Positions 9,199 to 18,219 of a stretch of DNA of 64,000 nt are shown one piece after another. Position numbers and translations under genes: made by a program. Origin of the DNA: an uncultured Spartobacteria bacterium (GTDB taxonomy: Bacteria > Verrucomicrobiota > Verrucomicrobiia > Chthoniobacterales > Chthoniobacteraceae); contig CAIURC010000005.1 of the NCBI GenBank assembly GCA_903901425.1, positions 99,273 through 163,272 of the forward strand, written 5' to 3'. Below the pieces are notes generated by a model. That model did no database searches and was not told where the DNA came from. It saw only the letters and a program-made list of their open reading frames with translations. How positions within the stretch are numbered: the stretch's first letter is position 1; every line of letters begins with the position of its first letter.

Positions 9199-10542
9199 AT
9201 GAACGCCAAGACCCTGTCCATCCCGACCCTTGTGGCCACTGCGCTTTTGACTGCCGGCGCGCATGCTGAGGAACTGCCGGTGCAACCCGGGGGCAAGCTT
9301 CCCAAGCCCGCTGCGATCAAACTGGTGAAGGTGGCGGACGGCCTGGTGGATCCCGGGCATGTGGCGTCACCGAAGGACGGTTCGGGCCGGTTGTTTGTGT
9401 GCGAACGGAACGGTCTGGTGCGGATCATCAAGGACGGGAAACTGCTCGCCAAGCCGTTCCTCGACATCAAGGACAAGACGCTGAGTTCCTTTTTGGAGGA
9501 AGGCCTGTACGCAATCGAGTTCCACCCGAAGTTCAAGGAGAACGGCCTGTTTTATGTGAGCTACTCCGACCTCTGGTTCAACGGCGCCACGATGTTGGTG
9601 GAGTACAAGGTGTCCTCGAAAAACCCGGACAAGGCTGACCCGGACAGCGCCCGGGTGATCATGCAGATCGACTACCCGTACTGCAACCATCACGGTGGCA
9701 AGATGGCGTTTGGCCCGGACGGGTATCTGTACGTCGGGGTGGGGGACGGCGGCTGGGAAGGGGACGTGATCAGCGCTGGTCAGGACCTGCACACGTGGCT
9801 GGGCAAGATGCTGCGGATCGATGTGAACACAAGTTCCTCCGACCGTGCCTACGGCATTCCGGCCAGCAACCCGTTCATCACCCCGCTGCAGCAGATGACG
9901 CTCTTCGGGGTCTCGGAGCTTCAGTTCTCGAAAATCCATCCCAAGGCGAAGCCGGAGATCTGGGCGTACGGTCTGCGCAACCCGTGGACGTTCAGCTTCG
10001 ACCGGAAGACCGGCGATCTGTACATTGGGGACGTCGGACAGAACCACTGGGAGGAAATCGATTTCCAGCCCGCTGGGAGCAAGGGCGGCGAGAACTACGG
10101 CTGGAAGTTCATGTGCGGCAGTCACACGTTCCCGATTGAGTTGGAGAAGCAGGGGGCTCCCCGGGTGGGAGTGCTGCCAATTGCGGAATACAGCCATGTG
10201 GACCAGGGGATCTGCGTGGTGAACCTCGGGATTTACCGGGGAACCGAGTACCCGAGTCTGGAAGGAACCTATTTTACGGCGGACTGGGGTTCGGGAAAGA
10301 TCTGGGGGATGCAGAAGGATGGGGCAGGCAAGTGGCAGATGCAGGAACTGCTGGATCTGGACACGCCGATCCGGCCGACCGGTGGAGGCGAGGATGAGGC
10401 GGGCAACATTTACGTCACGCATGCGAGCGCCAACTACGGCGGACCGGTGGATCCCGCGACGGGCGAACCGGGCGCGGTGTGGAAGATTGTCGCGGCGGAC
10501 AAGGTGCCCGCCGGGGCTGAGACGGCGCCTGTCCAGAAGTGA
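9199..10542 (+). CDS. Secreted PQQ-dependent sugar dehydrogenase (soluble GDH/YliI-like)
   Basis: 447 residues with signal peptide (MNAKTLSIPTLVATALLTAG). It has the six-bladed propeller of the soluble glucose/sorbosone dehydrogenase family: VCERNGLVRIIKDGKLL, EEGLYAIEFHPKFKENGLFY, the HHGGKMAFGPDGYLYVGVGD motif with the likely catalytic His, IWAYGLRNPWTFSFDR and LYIGDVGQNHWEEID. Family members oxidise sugar aldehydes in the periplasm with PQQ and pass electrons to a carrier. The next gene, 23 bp downstream, encodes a copper protein that could be that carrier. Confidence 0.9.
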   Translation: MNAKTLSIPTLVATALLTAGAHAEELPVQPGGKLPKPAAIKLVKVADGLVDPGHVASPKDGSGRLFVCERNGLVRIIKDGKLLAKPFLDIKDKTLSSFLEEGLYAIEFHPKFKENGLFYVSYSDLWFNGATMLVEYKVSSKNPDKADPDSARVIMQIDYPYCNHHGGKMAFGPDGYLYVGVGDGGWEGDVISAGQDLHTWLGKMLRIDVNTSSSDRAYGIPASNPFITPLQQMTLFGVSELQFSKIHPKAKPEIWAYGLRNPWTFSFDRKTGDLYIGDVGQNHWEEIDFQPAGSKGGENYGWKFMCGSHTFPIELEKQGAPRVGVLPIAEYSHVDQGICVVNLGIYRGTEYPSLEGTYFTADWGSGKIWGMQKDGAGKWQMQELLDLDTPIRPTGGGEDEAGNIYVTHASANYGGPVDPATGEPGAVWKIVAADKVPAGAETAPVQK

Positions 10543-10565
10543 AGTGTATTGATCCATTGAAACCT

Positions 10566-11177
10566 ATGAATTTTCGAAACATCCATGGGACGGTTGTTGC
10601 GGCTTGGCTGGCTGGCGCGTGCTTGGCGTCGGCGCAGCAGCCTGCTCCGCCGGCCGGACATGCGGGTGCCCATGAGGGAATGGGCCTCAAGAAAGAATTG
10701 ATCGAGGGGATCACGCCCGCCGACTTCCTGCGGTTCTCGTCCAAGCCGAAGACGGTGCAGATCACGGCGATTGCGGCGTTTACTCCGGACAATTACGGGA
10801 TGAACTTCAACGGACAATCCCATGGGCGCGCCACTTACGTGGTGCCGGTGGGCTGGACGGTGGAGGTGACCTTCATCAATCCGAGTCCGGTGCCGCACAG
10901 CGCCGTGATTGTGGAGCGCGAGCAGGTGAAGAAACTTCAGGTGGGCGAACCGGCGTTCAAAGGTGCCGCAAGCGCCAGCGCGACGGTGGGGATCAGTGGC
11001 AACAAGTCGGCCTTCAGCTTTGTGGCGGACGAGGCGGGCGATTATGCGCTGGCCTGCGGCTTTCCTTCGCATGCGTTGGCCGGCCACTGGGTGGCTTTTG
11101 AGGTCAGTGCCGAGGCCAAGACACCCACGCTGAAAGCTGGGGACGCCAAACCTGTGGAGGCCTCGCCCGCGCGGTAG
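10566..11177 (+). CDS. Sulfocyanin-like cupredoxin (exported copper protein)
   Basis: 203 residues from the ATG at 10566, with signal peptide (VVAAWLAGACLASAQQ). The core matches sulfocyanin-type blue copper proteins: GMNFNGQSHG, VPVGWTVEVTFINPSPVPHS and DYALACGFPSHALAGHW. The visible copper ligands are His in VPHS, Cys in ALACG and His in PSHA. The position usually held by the axial Met (AGMW in sulfocyanins) is His here (AGHW). It is probably a periplasmic or membrane-anchored electron carrier partnered with the adjacent dehydrogenase. FdhD follows after 2 bp. Confidence 0.85.
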   Translation: MNFRNIHGTVVAAWLAGACLASAQQPAPPAGHAGAHEGMGLKKELIEGITPADFLRFSSKPKTVQITAIAAFTPDNYGMNFNGQSHGRATYVVPVGWTVEVTFINPSPVPHSAVIVEREQVKKLQVGEPAFKGAASASATVGISGNKSAFSFVADEAGDYALACGFPSHALAGHWVAFEVSAEAKTPTLKAGDAKPVEASPAR

Positions 11178-11179
11178 GC

Positions 11180-12058
11180 GTGCGGACGAGCAGACACATG
11201 CCGCAGGCGCCGGTGGCCGTGGTGGCGGTGGACAGGGTGAGCGGTTCCCAAGTCCAGGCGCGCACCGAGGACGTTGTGGCGGTGGAGGAACCTCTTGGGA
11301 TTGCCCTCGGGTACACCGACGCCCACGGCCGGCAGCAGCGGGACTGGGTTGTGACCATGCGCACCCCGGGTGGCGATCTGGAACTGGTGCTCGGTTTTCT
11401 GTTTGCCGAGGGCGTCATCCAGTCGGCCGCAGATATTACCTCGATCCGGCACTGTGATTCCGGGTCAGACCTGGAGTCTCAGGGCAACCGTGTTCGTGTG
11501 GAATTGTCTGATTTCGTCCGGGTTCCGCCCCATGTGTTCCGACGCCAGAATCCCCTGAACTCGAGTTGTGGGGTCTGCGGGAAAGCGACGCTGGAGGATC
11601 TGCGGGTTCGTTGCGAGCCGGTACCGGTGCAGGCAGGGTTTGAAGTCGCGGCAGAGGTTTTGCGGAGTCTGCCGGAGGCGGTTCGGCAGCGGCAACCGGT
11701 GTTTGGCGCGACGGGCGGGTTGCACGCGGTGGCTTGGTTTGAGCGGACCGGGGCATTTGTGGATCTGGCGGAGGATGTGGGTCGGCACAACGCGATGGAC
11801 AAGCTGGTGGGTCGCGCCCTCGGAGCCGGGCGGGTGCCGCTCCGGGAGGCCGTCCTTTTCTTCAGTGGCCGCGCGAGTTTTGAAATGATGCAGAAGGCGG
11901 CGAGGGCGGGTGTGCCGGTGGTGGCGGCGGTCGGGGCGCCCTCGAGTATGGCTGTGGAATGCGCGGAAGCTTTTGGGATCACGCTGGCCGGGTTTTTGAG
12001 GTCGGACCGGTTCAACATTTACGCGGGTGCGTCCCGCATTGGAGGCACGGAAGGCTGA
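11180..12058 (+). CDS. fdhD: Formate dehydrogenase accessory sulfurtransferase FdhD
   Basis: 292 residues from the GTG at 11180; an ATG 18 bp downstream is equally possible. The signature loop SSCGVCGKATLE holds the two cysteines that carry sulfur from IscS to the molybdenum cofactor of formate dehydrogenases. Other family blocks are VAVEEPLGIAL, LVLGFLFAEGVI, FATGGLHA-like FGATGGLHAVAWF, DVGRHNAMDKLVG and FSGRASFEMMQKA. It lies 2 bp after the cupredoxin and 48 bp before a molybdopterin oxidoreductase that is its obvious client. Confidence 0.95.
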   Translation: MRTSRHMPQAPVAVVAVDRVSGSQVQARTEDVVAVEEPLGIALGYTDAHGRQQRDWVVTMRTPGGDLELVLGFLFAEGVIQSAADITSIRHCDSGSDLESQGNRVRVELSDFVRVPPHVFRRQNPLNSSCGVCGKATLEDLRVRCEPVPVQAGFEVAAEVLRSLPEAVRQRQPVFGATGGLHAVAWFERTGAFVDLAEDVGRHNAMDKLVGRALGAGRVPLREAVLFFSGRASFEMMQKAARAGVPVVAAVGAPSSMAVECAEAFGITLAGFLRSDRFNIYAGASRIGGTEG

Positions 12059-12106
12059 GAGCTGCGCCCGTGACTCCGTCTGATTTTTAGATTCAACCCC
12101 GCACGC

Positions 12107-14449
12107 ATGGAACCCACATCCCCTTCAAAAACCGGTCCTGACGATTTGTTGCAGTCTCCCGAGGTGCCCAACCCTGAGAATCCGGAGCGTTTCACCGGGA
12201 TCCGGTTGGGTAAGATCCATACTGCGGCGGCTGGGATTCCAGCTGTGGTAAGCAGCATGCGGCATGTGTTTGGGGCGATGGACGTTTCCCGGGGGGCGAA
12301 CGCGTTGCTGCAGCTCAATCAGAAGAACGGGTATGATTGTCCCGGATGCGCATGGCCGGATCCCGACGATGAACGGTCCGGGATTGCCGAGTACTGCGAG
12401 AACGGGGCAAAGGCGATTGCCGAGGAAGCGACCACCCGGAAGCTGACCCCGGATTTTTTTGCGGCACACTCGGTGGCGGAACTTGCGCGGCTGGACGATT
12501 ACGAGATTGGCAAAAAGGGGCGCGTGGCGCAGCCGATGCACCTTCCCCCTGGTGCCACGCATTACCAGCCCATCTCGTGGGCGGCGGCGTTTGACTTGGT
12601 GGGCCGGCATCTGAACGGGGTGCGGACGCCGGACGAGGCGGTTTTCTACACCTCAGGCCGGACGAGCAACGAGGCGGCATTTCTCTACCAGTTGTTTGTG
12701 CGGGAGTACGGGACAAACAACCTGCCTGACTGTTCCAACATGTGCCATGAATCGAGCGGGGTGGCGTTGACGGACTCTCTGGGGCTGGGCAAGGGGTCGG
12801 TGACCCTTGAGGATTTTTCCAAGGCGGAACTCATCCTGATCCTGGGCCAGAATCCCGGCACGAATCATCCCCGGATGCTTTCGGCCCTCAAGAAGGCCAA
12901 GGCAAACGGGGCCCGGATTGTCTCGATCAATCCGTTGCCGGAGACGGGGTTGATGGGGTTCCAGAATCCGCAGGAGGTGGGGGGCGCGCTGGGGATCACG
13001 GCGCATCTGACTGATCTGTTCCTGCCCGTCCGGATCAACGGGGATCTGGCCCTGCTCAAGGGCGTTCTCAAGCGGTTGCTGGAGGCTGAGCGCCGGGCGC
13101 CGGGAACGGTTTTCGACCAGGAGTTCATCCGGGAAAAGACCGTGGGATTTGAGGCGTTTGTGGCCGGGTTGGAGGGGGTTTCCGAGGAGGCGATTTTGGA
13201 GGGTTCTGGGATTGGGGCCGCCCAGATCCAGCAACTGGCGGACTGGGTGGCGGGCAGCCAGCGGATCATTGCCTGCTGGGCGATGGGACTCACCCAGCAG
13301 CGGAACGCGGTGGCGACGATTCAGGAGGTCGTCAATCTTCTGCTGGTGCGGGGCAGCATCGGAAAGCCGGGAGCAGGCACCTGCCCGGTCCGCGGGCACA
13401 GCAACGTGCAGGGCGACCGGACCATGGGGATCTACGAGAAGCCCAAGCCTGCGTTTCTGGACCGGTTGCGGGAGGTGTTCGGATTCGAGCCGCCGCGGGA
13501 GCACGGGTATGATGTGGTGGACGCGATCCGCGCGATGCACGGTGGGAAAGCGCGGGTGTTCATCGCAATGGGCGGGAACTTTCTTTCGGCGACACCGGAC
13601 ACGCTGTACACGGCGGAGGCGTTGCGCCGGTGCGACTTGACTGTGCATGTCTCCACCAAGCTGAACCGGAGTCACTTGGTTCACGGACGCGAGGCGTTGA
13701 TTTTGCCGACGCTGGGTCGGAGCGACGTGGATGAGTTGGGCGGGGAACGGCAGTTTGTGACCTGCGAGAATTCGATGGGGGTGGTGCAGGCCTCGCGCGG
13801 GGTGTTGCGGCCTGTTTCCGGGGATCTGCTCAGCGAGCCGGTGATTGTGGTGCGGATGGCGCAGGCCACCTTGGGGGCGCGGAGTGTAGTGAACTGGGAG
13901 CAGTACGCCACCCATTACGACCGGATTCGGGATTCCATCGAGCAGGTGATTCCGGGGTTTGCCAAGTACAACGCCCGGGCCCGGATTCCTGGTGGCTTTT
14001 ATCTTCCGAACGCGAACCGGGAGGGGCGGTTTGACACGCCCGGCGGGCTTGCGCAGTTCCATGCGTCTCCGCTGACGTATCCGAGGACTGCGGCGGGCGA
14101 GTATTTGATGATGACGATCCGCAGTCATGATCAGTTCAACACGACCATCTATGGGCTCGATGACCGGTACCGTGGGATTTACAACGAACGGCGGGTGGTG
14201 CTGATGAGTTCCGGGGACCTCCGGCGCGCCGGTTTGGCGGCGGGCGCTGTGGTGGACCTGACCAACCGGGAAGGCGGTGTGGAGCGGGTGGCGCGGCGGT
14301 TTTTGGTGGTTGAATACCCGATTCCGGACGGCTGTCTGGCCACGTATTTTCCCGAGACAAACGTGCTGGTGCCGATCACCAGCGTGGCGGAGCGAAGCAA
14401 CACGCCGGTGTCGAAGGCGGTGGTGGTGACGCTGCGGAAGTCGGCCTAG
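12107..14449 (+). CDS. Molybdopterin oxidoreductase, FdhF/YdeP family
   Basis: 780 residues of FdhF/YdeP type. Near the N-terminus NGYDCPGCAWPDPD replaces the classical 4Fe-4S motif of formate dehydrogenases. The middle has SGRTSNEAAFLYQLFVREYG, NNLPDCSNMCHESSGVAL and ELILILGQNPGTNHPRML, followed by the bis-MGD-binding halves (RGHSNVQGDRTMG, NRSHLVHGREALILPTLGR) and the C-terminal molydop-binding domain (SHDQFNTTIYGLDDRYRGI). YdeP-group enzymes are linked to acid resistance and formate-type chemistry; the substrate is unknown. The adjacent fdhD supports a sulfurated Mo centre. No small iron-sulfur or cytochrome subunit is encoded nearby. Confidence 0.9.
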   Translation: MEPTSPSKTGPDDLLQSPEVPNPENPERFTGIRLGKIHTAAAGIPAVVSSMRHVFGAMDVSRGANALLQLNQKNGYDCPGCAWPDPDDERSGIAEYCENGAKAIAEEATTRKLTPDFFAAHSVAELARLDDYEIGKKGRVAQPMHLPPGATHYQPISWAAAFDLVGRHLNGVRTPDEAVFYTSGRTSNEAAFLYQLFVREYGTNNLPDCSNMCHESSGVALTDSLGLGKGSVTLEDFSKAELILILGQNPGTNHPRMLSALKKAKANGARIVSINPLPETGLMGFQNPQEVGGALGITAHLTDLFLPVRINGDLALLKGVLKRLLEAERRAPGTVFDQEFIREKTVGFEAFVAGLEGVSEEAILEGSGIGAAQIQQLADWVAGSQRIIACWAMGLTQQRNAVATIQEVVNLLLVRGSIGKPGAGTCPVRGHSNVQGDRTMGIYEKPKPAFLDRLREVFGFEPPREHGYDVVDAIRAMHGGKARVFIAMGGNFLSATPDTLYTAEALRRCDLTVHVSTKLNRSHLVHGREALILPTLGRSDVDELGGERQFVTCENSMGVVQASRGVLRPVSGDLLSEPVIVVRMAQATLGARSVVNWEQYATHYDRIRDSIEQVIPGFAKYNARARIPGGFYLPNANREGRFDTPGGLAQFHASPLTYPRTAAGEYLMMTIRSHDQFNTTIYGLDDRYRGIYNERRVVLMSSGDLRRAGLAAGAVVDLTNREGGVERVARRFLVVEYPIPDGCLATYFPETNVLVPITSVAERSNTPVSKAVVVTLRKSA

Positions 14450-14498
14450 CCGGGGGTGCCGGATGGAGTGCCGGGACCTTGTCGACGCCGGATGGAAA

Positions 14499-15656
14499 TC
14501 AATCCAGCGTGGCCTTGGGCGGGGCGATGGTGACCGTGGGAGCTGGACCACCCGGTGGGGGGGGGGCTGCAGCGGGCGTGACGTTTACAACGTACTCGTC
14601 GGAGATCCATCGTGTGATGTTGGAGGTCCCGGAGAGTTCCCAACCGGCGGGTAGGCCGAGCTGATCTGTGACCTCGCGTGCGGCGTGGTAGGTGTCTATG
14701 GAGTCCTTGTAGACCATGAACCACACGACCGCCTTGGGGTCCGCCTTGAGTTTCCGGAGCAGGTTCTGAAACCCGGAGGTAAACATGCGCACCCGTTCGA
14801 TTTCCTCCCCTGCGTTGGGCAGCGGCGTGGTGCGCATTTGGATCCGGTTGGAATTGGGCACCTGAAGGACTTCAAACGCGATCTCCCGGTTGCTGAGGCG
14901 GCGGCGTGTGAAATAATCGGTGAGTTTTTTAAGGTCGTAGGTGGTTCGCCGTTTCGGGGAGAGGCGGCCGGATTTTTCCCGTTGCATGACGGGTTTTCCG
15001 TCGGGCCCCTTGACGGTTTCGTGGCTGACGGCGATGAAAGAGTCAGCGCGTTTGAGTTCCTGCTCGAGGAACTCGAAGTTGTCCTCTTCGTTGAAGAAAA
15101 ACACGCGTTTGTTGGCGACGAGGAACCTGTAGAGCTGGGCTTGGTCCGGCATGGGCCGGGGGTTCGGAAGTTTGACAACAGCAGGCGGAGGGGGGGTGAA
15201 CACCGGGGTTTGATCGAGGCGCGCCTTGAGTTTGTCGACGTCGGTCAGGAGTTTGGCGACGGTTTCTTTGATTTGGTCGCGTTGTTTGCGTTTTTCCTCG
15301 AGTTGTTTCTGGATGGCGTCGAAGTCGACCACCCGGATGTTTTGCTTCTCCTTGGAGGCGTCGAGGGCCGCGAGTTCCTCGGCGGATTTTTTGAGTTCCT
15401 TTTCGAGCTTGGCCAGTTCCTCCTCGAGTTTTTTGGGGTCCTCTTTGACCGACGCGTCGTCCACCTGTTTCTTGAGCTTTTCATGTTCCTCCACCGTGAC
15501 GGGTGGGAGGTCGGAGAGGATTTTTTTGACGGAACTTGCGAGGCCGATCCCGACAAAGACGAGGACGATGATGAGCACCCCCACGACGTTGGTCATGGTG
15601 TCCATGAGGGCGACAAACGGGAGTTCCTCCTCGTGATGGGGTTTGCGGCGGGACAT
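14499..15656 (-). CDS. ExbD/TolR-like protein with coiled coil (second of a pair)
   Basis: 385 residues. A short basic/acidic N-terminus (MSRRKPHHEEELPFVALMDT) leads into one transmembrane segment (VVGVLIIVLVFVGIGLASS), as in ExbD/TolR/MotB, where a conserved Asp or Met near the membrane forms the ion path. Residues ~45-135 form a Lys/Glu-rich coiled coil, and the C-terminal ~200 residues are a globular domain with a Pro-rich tail. It is the last gene of a three-gene operon, 5 bp after its paralogue. It probably couples a proton or sodium motive force to a periplasmic partner not visible here. Confidence 0.75.
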   Translation of the reverse strand: MSRRKPHHEEELPFVALMDTMTNVVGVLIIVLVFVGIGLASSVKKILSDLPPVTVEEHEKLKKQVDDASVKEDPKKLEEELAKLEKELKKSAEELAALDASKEKQNIRVVDFDAIQKQLEEKRKQRDQIKETVAKLLTDVDKLKARLDQTPVFTPPPPAVVKLPNPRPMPDQAQLYRFLVANKRVFFFNEEDNFEFLEQELKRADSFIAVSHETVKGPDGKPVMQREKSGRLSPKRRTTYDLKKLTDYFTRRRLSNREIAFEVLQVPNSNRIQMRTTPLPNAGEEIERVRMFTSGFQNLLRKLKADPKAVVWFMVYKDSIDTYHAAREVTDQLGLPAGWELSGTSNITRWISDEYVVNVTPAAAPPPPGGPAPTVTIAPPKATLD

Positions 15657-15661
15657 GGTGT

Positions 15662-16663
15662 TTAGCCGGGTTTAGGCGGATTGGCAGTCGGTGGGGTGGC
15701 CGGTGCGGGAGGAGTTCCAGGCGGGGCTGCAGGTTTTGGCGGAGTTGCGGGAGCGGCGGGTTGTGCCGGAGCGGGGGCCGGTGGGGCCGGGGGTTTTTCG
15801 GGTTTAGGCGGGGCAGGGATGGAGCCGAGGAAGTCGTTGAACATGCGGAGGTCGATTTCGCCCCGGCCTGGGATGAGGAGTTTGGTGACTTGGCTGACCT
15901 GGAATCCGTGGTTGGCCTGAGCCCATCCGGCGCCGTTGTTGTAGGCGCCCATACCGTCATCCCGGAGGAGGAAGAGGAGTTTGCTGCCCTCCACAGCCTT
16001 CACGGAGGTTAGGTATTTATTAAAAGGTTCGTCGTTGGCGAGCACGTCCGGGGCGGCGCTGACTGTGCCCTTGTTTTGTGCGTTGTAGTAGAAGGTGAGG
16101 CGGCCGCCGGTGGCTTCCACGCAGAAGACCTTGGAACCCTTGGCCATGCCGGAGCCGCCGGGTTGGACGACGACGGAGGGGGCTTTGTTCTCCGGGGGTT
16201 TGCGTTTCTGGATCTCGAGGTTGAGAGCGGCGATTTCCTTCTGGAGGGGATCGGGCTGGGTTTTGAGGCCGTTGATCTCGAGGGAGAGTTGGTCGAGTTC
16301 CTTGAGCAGCTTCATTTCGCGCTCGGATTCCTGCTGTTGGATTTCCTTGGAGTTGGAAAGCAGGGTCCGGAGCTTGGCTTTGCGCTCCTCCTGTTCGGCC
16401 AGTTTGGGTTTGAGCTTTTCGAGCGCCTCGACTTTGGGGCGGGTGTCGGTGTTGAGTTTCTGGTTTTCCTTGAGCTTTTTGAGGAGCCTCAGGTGTTCCT
16501 CGGCGCGGCTGATTTCCTCCTCGGTGCGGCCATTGACGCGCTGCATCTGGGTGACGCAGAGGGTGACGATGATGAGGATGAGGACGCCGATGAGGGAGCA
16601 GAGGATGTCCAGGAACGGAACCATCATCAGTTCCTCTGGCGGCCGGTGTCTGCGTTTGCCCAT
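15662..16663 (-). CDS. ExbD/TolR-like protein with coiled coil and Pro-rich tail (first of a pair)
   Basis: 333 residues. After MGKRRHRPPEELMMVPFLD comes a single transmembrane helix (LIGVLILIIVTLCVTQMQ), then a coiled coil of ~100 residues, a small globular region (KVFCVEATGGRLTFYYNAQ to GRGEIDLRMFNDF) and a ~50-residue Pro/Ala tail. Architecture and order match its downstream paralogue, although the globular domains differ. The pair may form a heterodimeric stator arm for the zinc-ribbon ExbB protein encoded 30 bp upstream. Confidence 0.75.
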   Translation of the reverse strand: MGKRRHRPPEELMMVPFLDILCSLIGVLILIIVTLCVTQMQRVNGRTEEEISRAEEHLRLLKKLKENQKLNTDTRPKVEALEKLKPKLAEQEERKAKLRTLLSNSKEIQQQESEREMKLLKELDQLSLEINGLKTQPDPLQKEIAALNLEIQKRKPPENKAPSVVVQPGGSGMAKGSKVFCVEATGGRLTFYYNAQNKGTVSAAPDVLANDEPFNKYLTSVKAVEGSKLLFLLRDDGMGAYNNGAGWAQANHGFQVSQVTKLLIPGRGEIDLRMFNDFLGSIPAPPKPEKPPAPPAPAPAQPAAPATPPKPAAPPGTPPAPATPPTANPPKPG

Positions 16664-16693
16664 GGGATCTGCGGAGCCTTGTTTGGGCGGGGA

Positions 16694-18058
16694 TTAGTCG
16701 CGGCTGAACCAGCCCTTTTTCTTGACCTGCTGGATGACCACCTGTTTTTCGCCGAGATCCTTGAGGACGTGGTTGAGGGACTGGATCCCGGCATCGAGGC
16801 TGGCGAGGTGCTGGGAGGCCATCTGGTTGGACTGGCTGAGGTGATCGTAAGTCTGGCGGATGGATTCACCGAGCAGATGTTCAACCTCGGCGCGGAGTGT
16901 GGCCATGTGGGTCGAGAACTCCTGGAGTGCGACCTGCTGATGCTCTTGGGTTCGCTGGTCGAGGTTGTCGGAGTAGTCAAGCATCCGTGCGGAGAGCGCG
17001 TTCAGGTCGGTGAGGAACTGTCCTTGGGCAGAGGTGATGGCGCGGACCATGGAGTCAGCCAGGGCATCGGCCTCGCCGCCGGCGGCACCGCTGCCATCGT
17101 TGAGACGCGGCAGGAGGACTTCGTTGCAGAAGGCGTCGATGTCATTGAGGGCCTCGTCTTCTTCCTTGGAGAGGTGGTTGAGCGGGAAGTTCAGGGTGAC
17201 GGCGAGGACGAGGCCCAGAAGCGTGGCGTTGAAGGCGGTGCCGAGGCCGCCGATGACTCCGCCCAGGGAGTTCATTGTTTTCTGCATCTCTCCCACGGAG
17301 AGGTCGATGGCGGAAAGGGCATGGGAAAGACCGATGACAGTGCCGATGAATCCCAGGAGCGGGATGGCCCAGAGGAAGGCGCGGACGATGATGTAACTGC
17401 CGCTGATCCGTGAGCCGTCCACTCCGGACTGGCTGGACATGAGGGAAATGACGTCGCTGGAATTCTGGCGGGCCTCGAAGAATTCGAGGGCTTTCCGGAT
17501 CCGGTTGACCATGAGGCTGTCCCGGAGCCGTTCCGGGAGGCGGTAGACGTGGTCAATGAATGTGCCGACGTTGCCGGCGTTGATTTCCTTGCCCAATTCC
17601 ATGGGGAGCACATCGAGGAGCATGGCGTCCATCTGGCGTTTGAGCTTGCGGTGCTTGAGGAAAAGGATGGAAGCGCCCCAGCAGAAAAAGAGGACGTTGG
17701 TGAAGCTGATTGTGAAGTGTTCGTAGAAGAGGTTTGCGAACACTTCGCCTCCGGAAAACATGCTGGCCGGTTTGCCCGCAGGCGCTTTAAACGGGAGTAC
17801 GGCCAGGAACCAGAGTACGGAGATTCCGAGGCCGGAGGCGAAACTCAGTTTCGCGTTGGGGTTGGTGGGGTCCTCTTCCTTCCATGGGTTTCTGTTGTTC
17901 TGAGCCACGCCATTGCCCTGAGTGCGTGTTTGGGTTTCGGGCGCGGAAAATGCCGGGATCTGGAACTTGATGTTGCACCCCGGGCACTGGACGACCTTCC
18001 CGGCCATGGCAGGCTCGGCCATCAGACTCATGTTACAGGAAGGGCAATTGAATTTCAT
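16694..18058 (-). CDS. MotA/TolQ/ExbB-like proton channel protein with N-terminal zinc ribbon
   Basis: 454 residues. The first 33 residues form a zinc ribbon (FNCPSCNMSLM and VQCPGCNIKFQIP, two CxxC pairs). Three or four hydrophobic segments follow (LGISVLWFLAVLPF, FTNVLFFCWGASILFL, FLWAIPLLGFIGTVIGLSHA, LGTAFNATLLGLVLAVTLNF). The block FIGTVIGLSHALSAID is the MotA/TolQ/ExbB signature. The last ~130 residues are a coiled coil. It is the first gene of an operon with two ExbD-like proteins. The ribbon suggests recognition of a cytoplasmic partner. It is much shorter than the ZorA proteins of Zorya defence, so that identity is not favoured. Confidence 0.82.
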   Translation of the reverse strand: MKFNCPSCNMSLMAEPAMAGKVVQCPGCNIKFQIPAFSAPETQTRTQGNGVAQNNRNPWKEEDPTNPNAKLSFASGLGISVLWFLAVLPFKAPAGKPASMFSGGEVFANLFYEHFTISFTNVLFFCWGASILFLKHRKLKRQMDAMLLDVLPMELGKEINAGNVGTFIDHVYRLPERLRDSLMVNRIRKALEFFEARQNSSDVISLMSSQSGVDGSRISGSYIIVRAFLWAIPLLGFIGTVIGLSHALSAIDLSVGEMQKTMNSLGGVIGGLGTAFNATLLGLVLAVTLNFPLNHLSKEEDEALNDIDAFCNEVLLPRLNDGSGAAGGEADALADSMVRAITSAQGQFLTDLNALSARMLDYSDNLDQRTQEHQQVALQEFSTHMATLRAEVEHLLGESIRQTYDHLSQSNQMASQHLASLDAGIQSLNHVLKDLGEKQVVIQQVKKKGWFSRD

Positions 18059-18219
18059 GCGGTGGTGCGGGTTAACAGTTCACTACGGAAGGATCGGAAA
18101 AACTCGTGAAAGGTTTAACCCTTTCGCTGGATCGAACCCAAGGGTTTTTTCTTTCGCAGGGACCGAAGATTCCCGGACCGGTGTTGACTGGGCGTCGGCG
18201 GGGCCGTTTTTGTGGGGTG

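Noticed and set aside
14499..18058. Zorya defence system (ZorAB)
   Set aside because: The ExbB-like protein is too short and has a zinc ribbon; no OmpA-type ZorB domain and no ZorC, ZorD or ZorE gene is adjacent.
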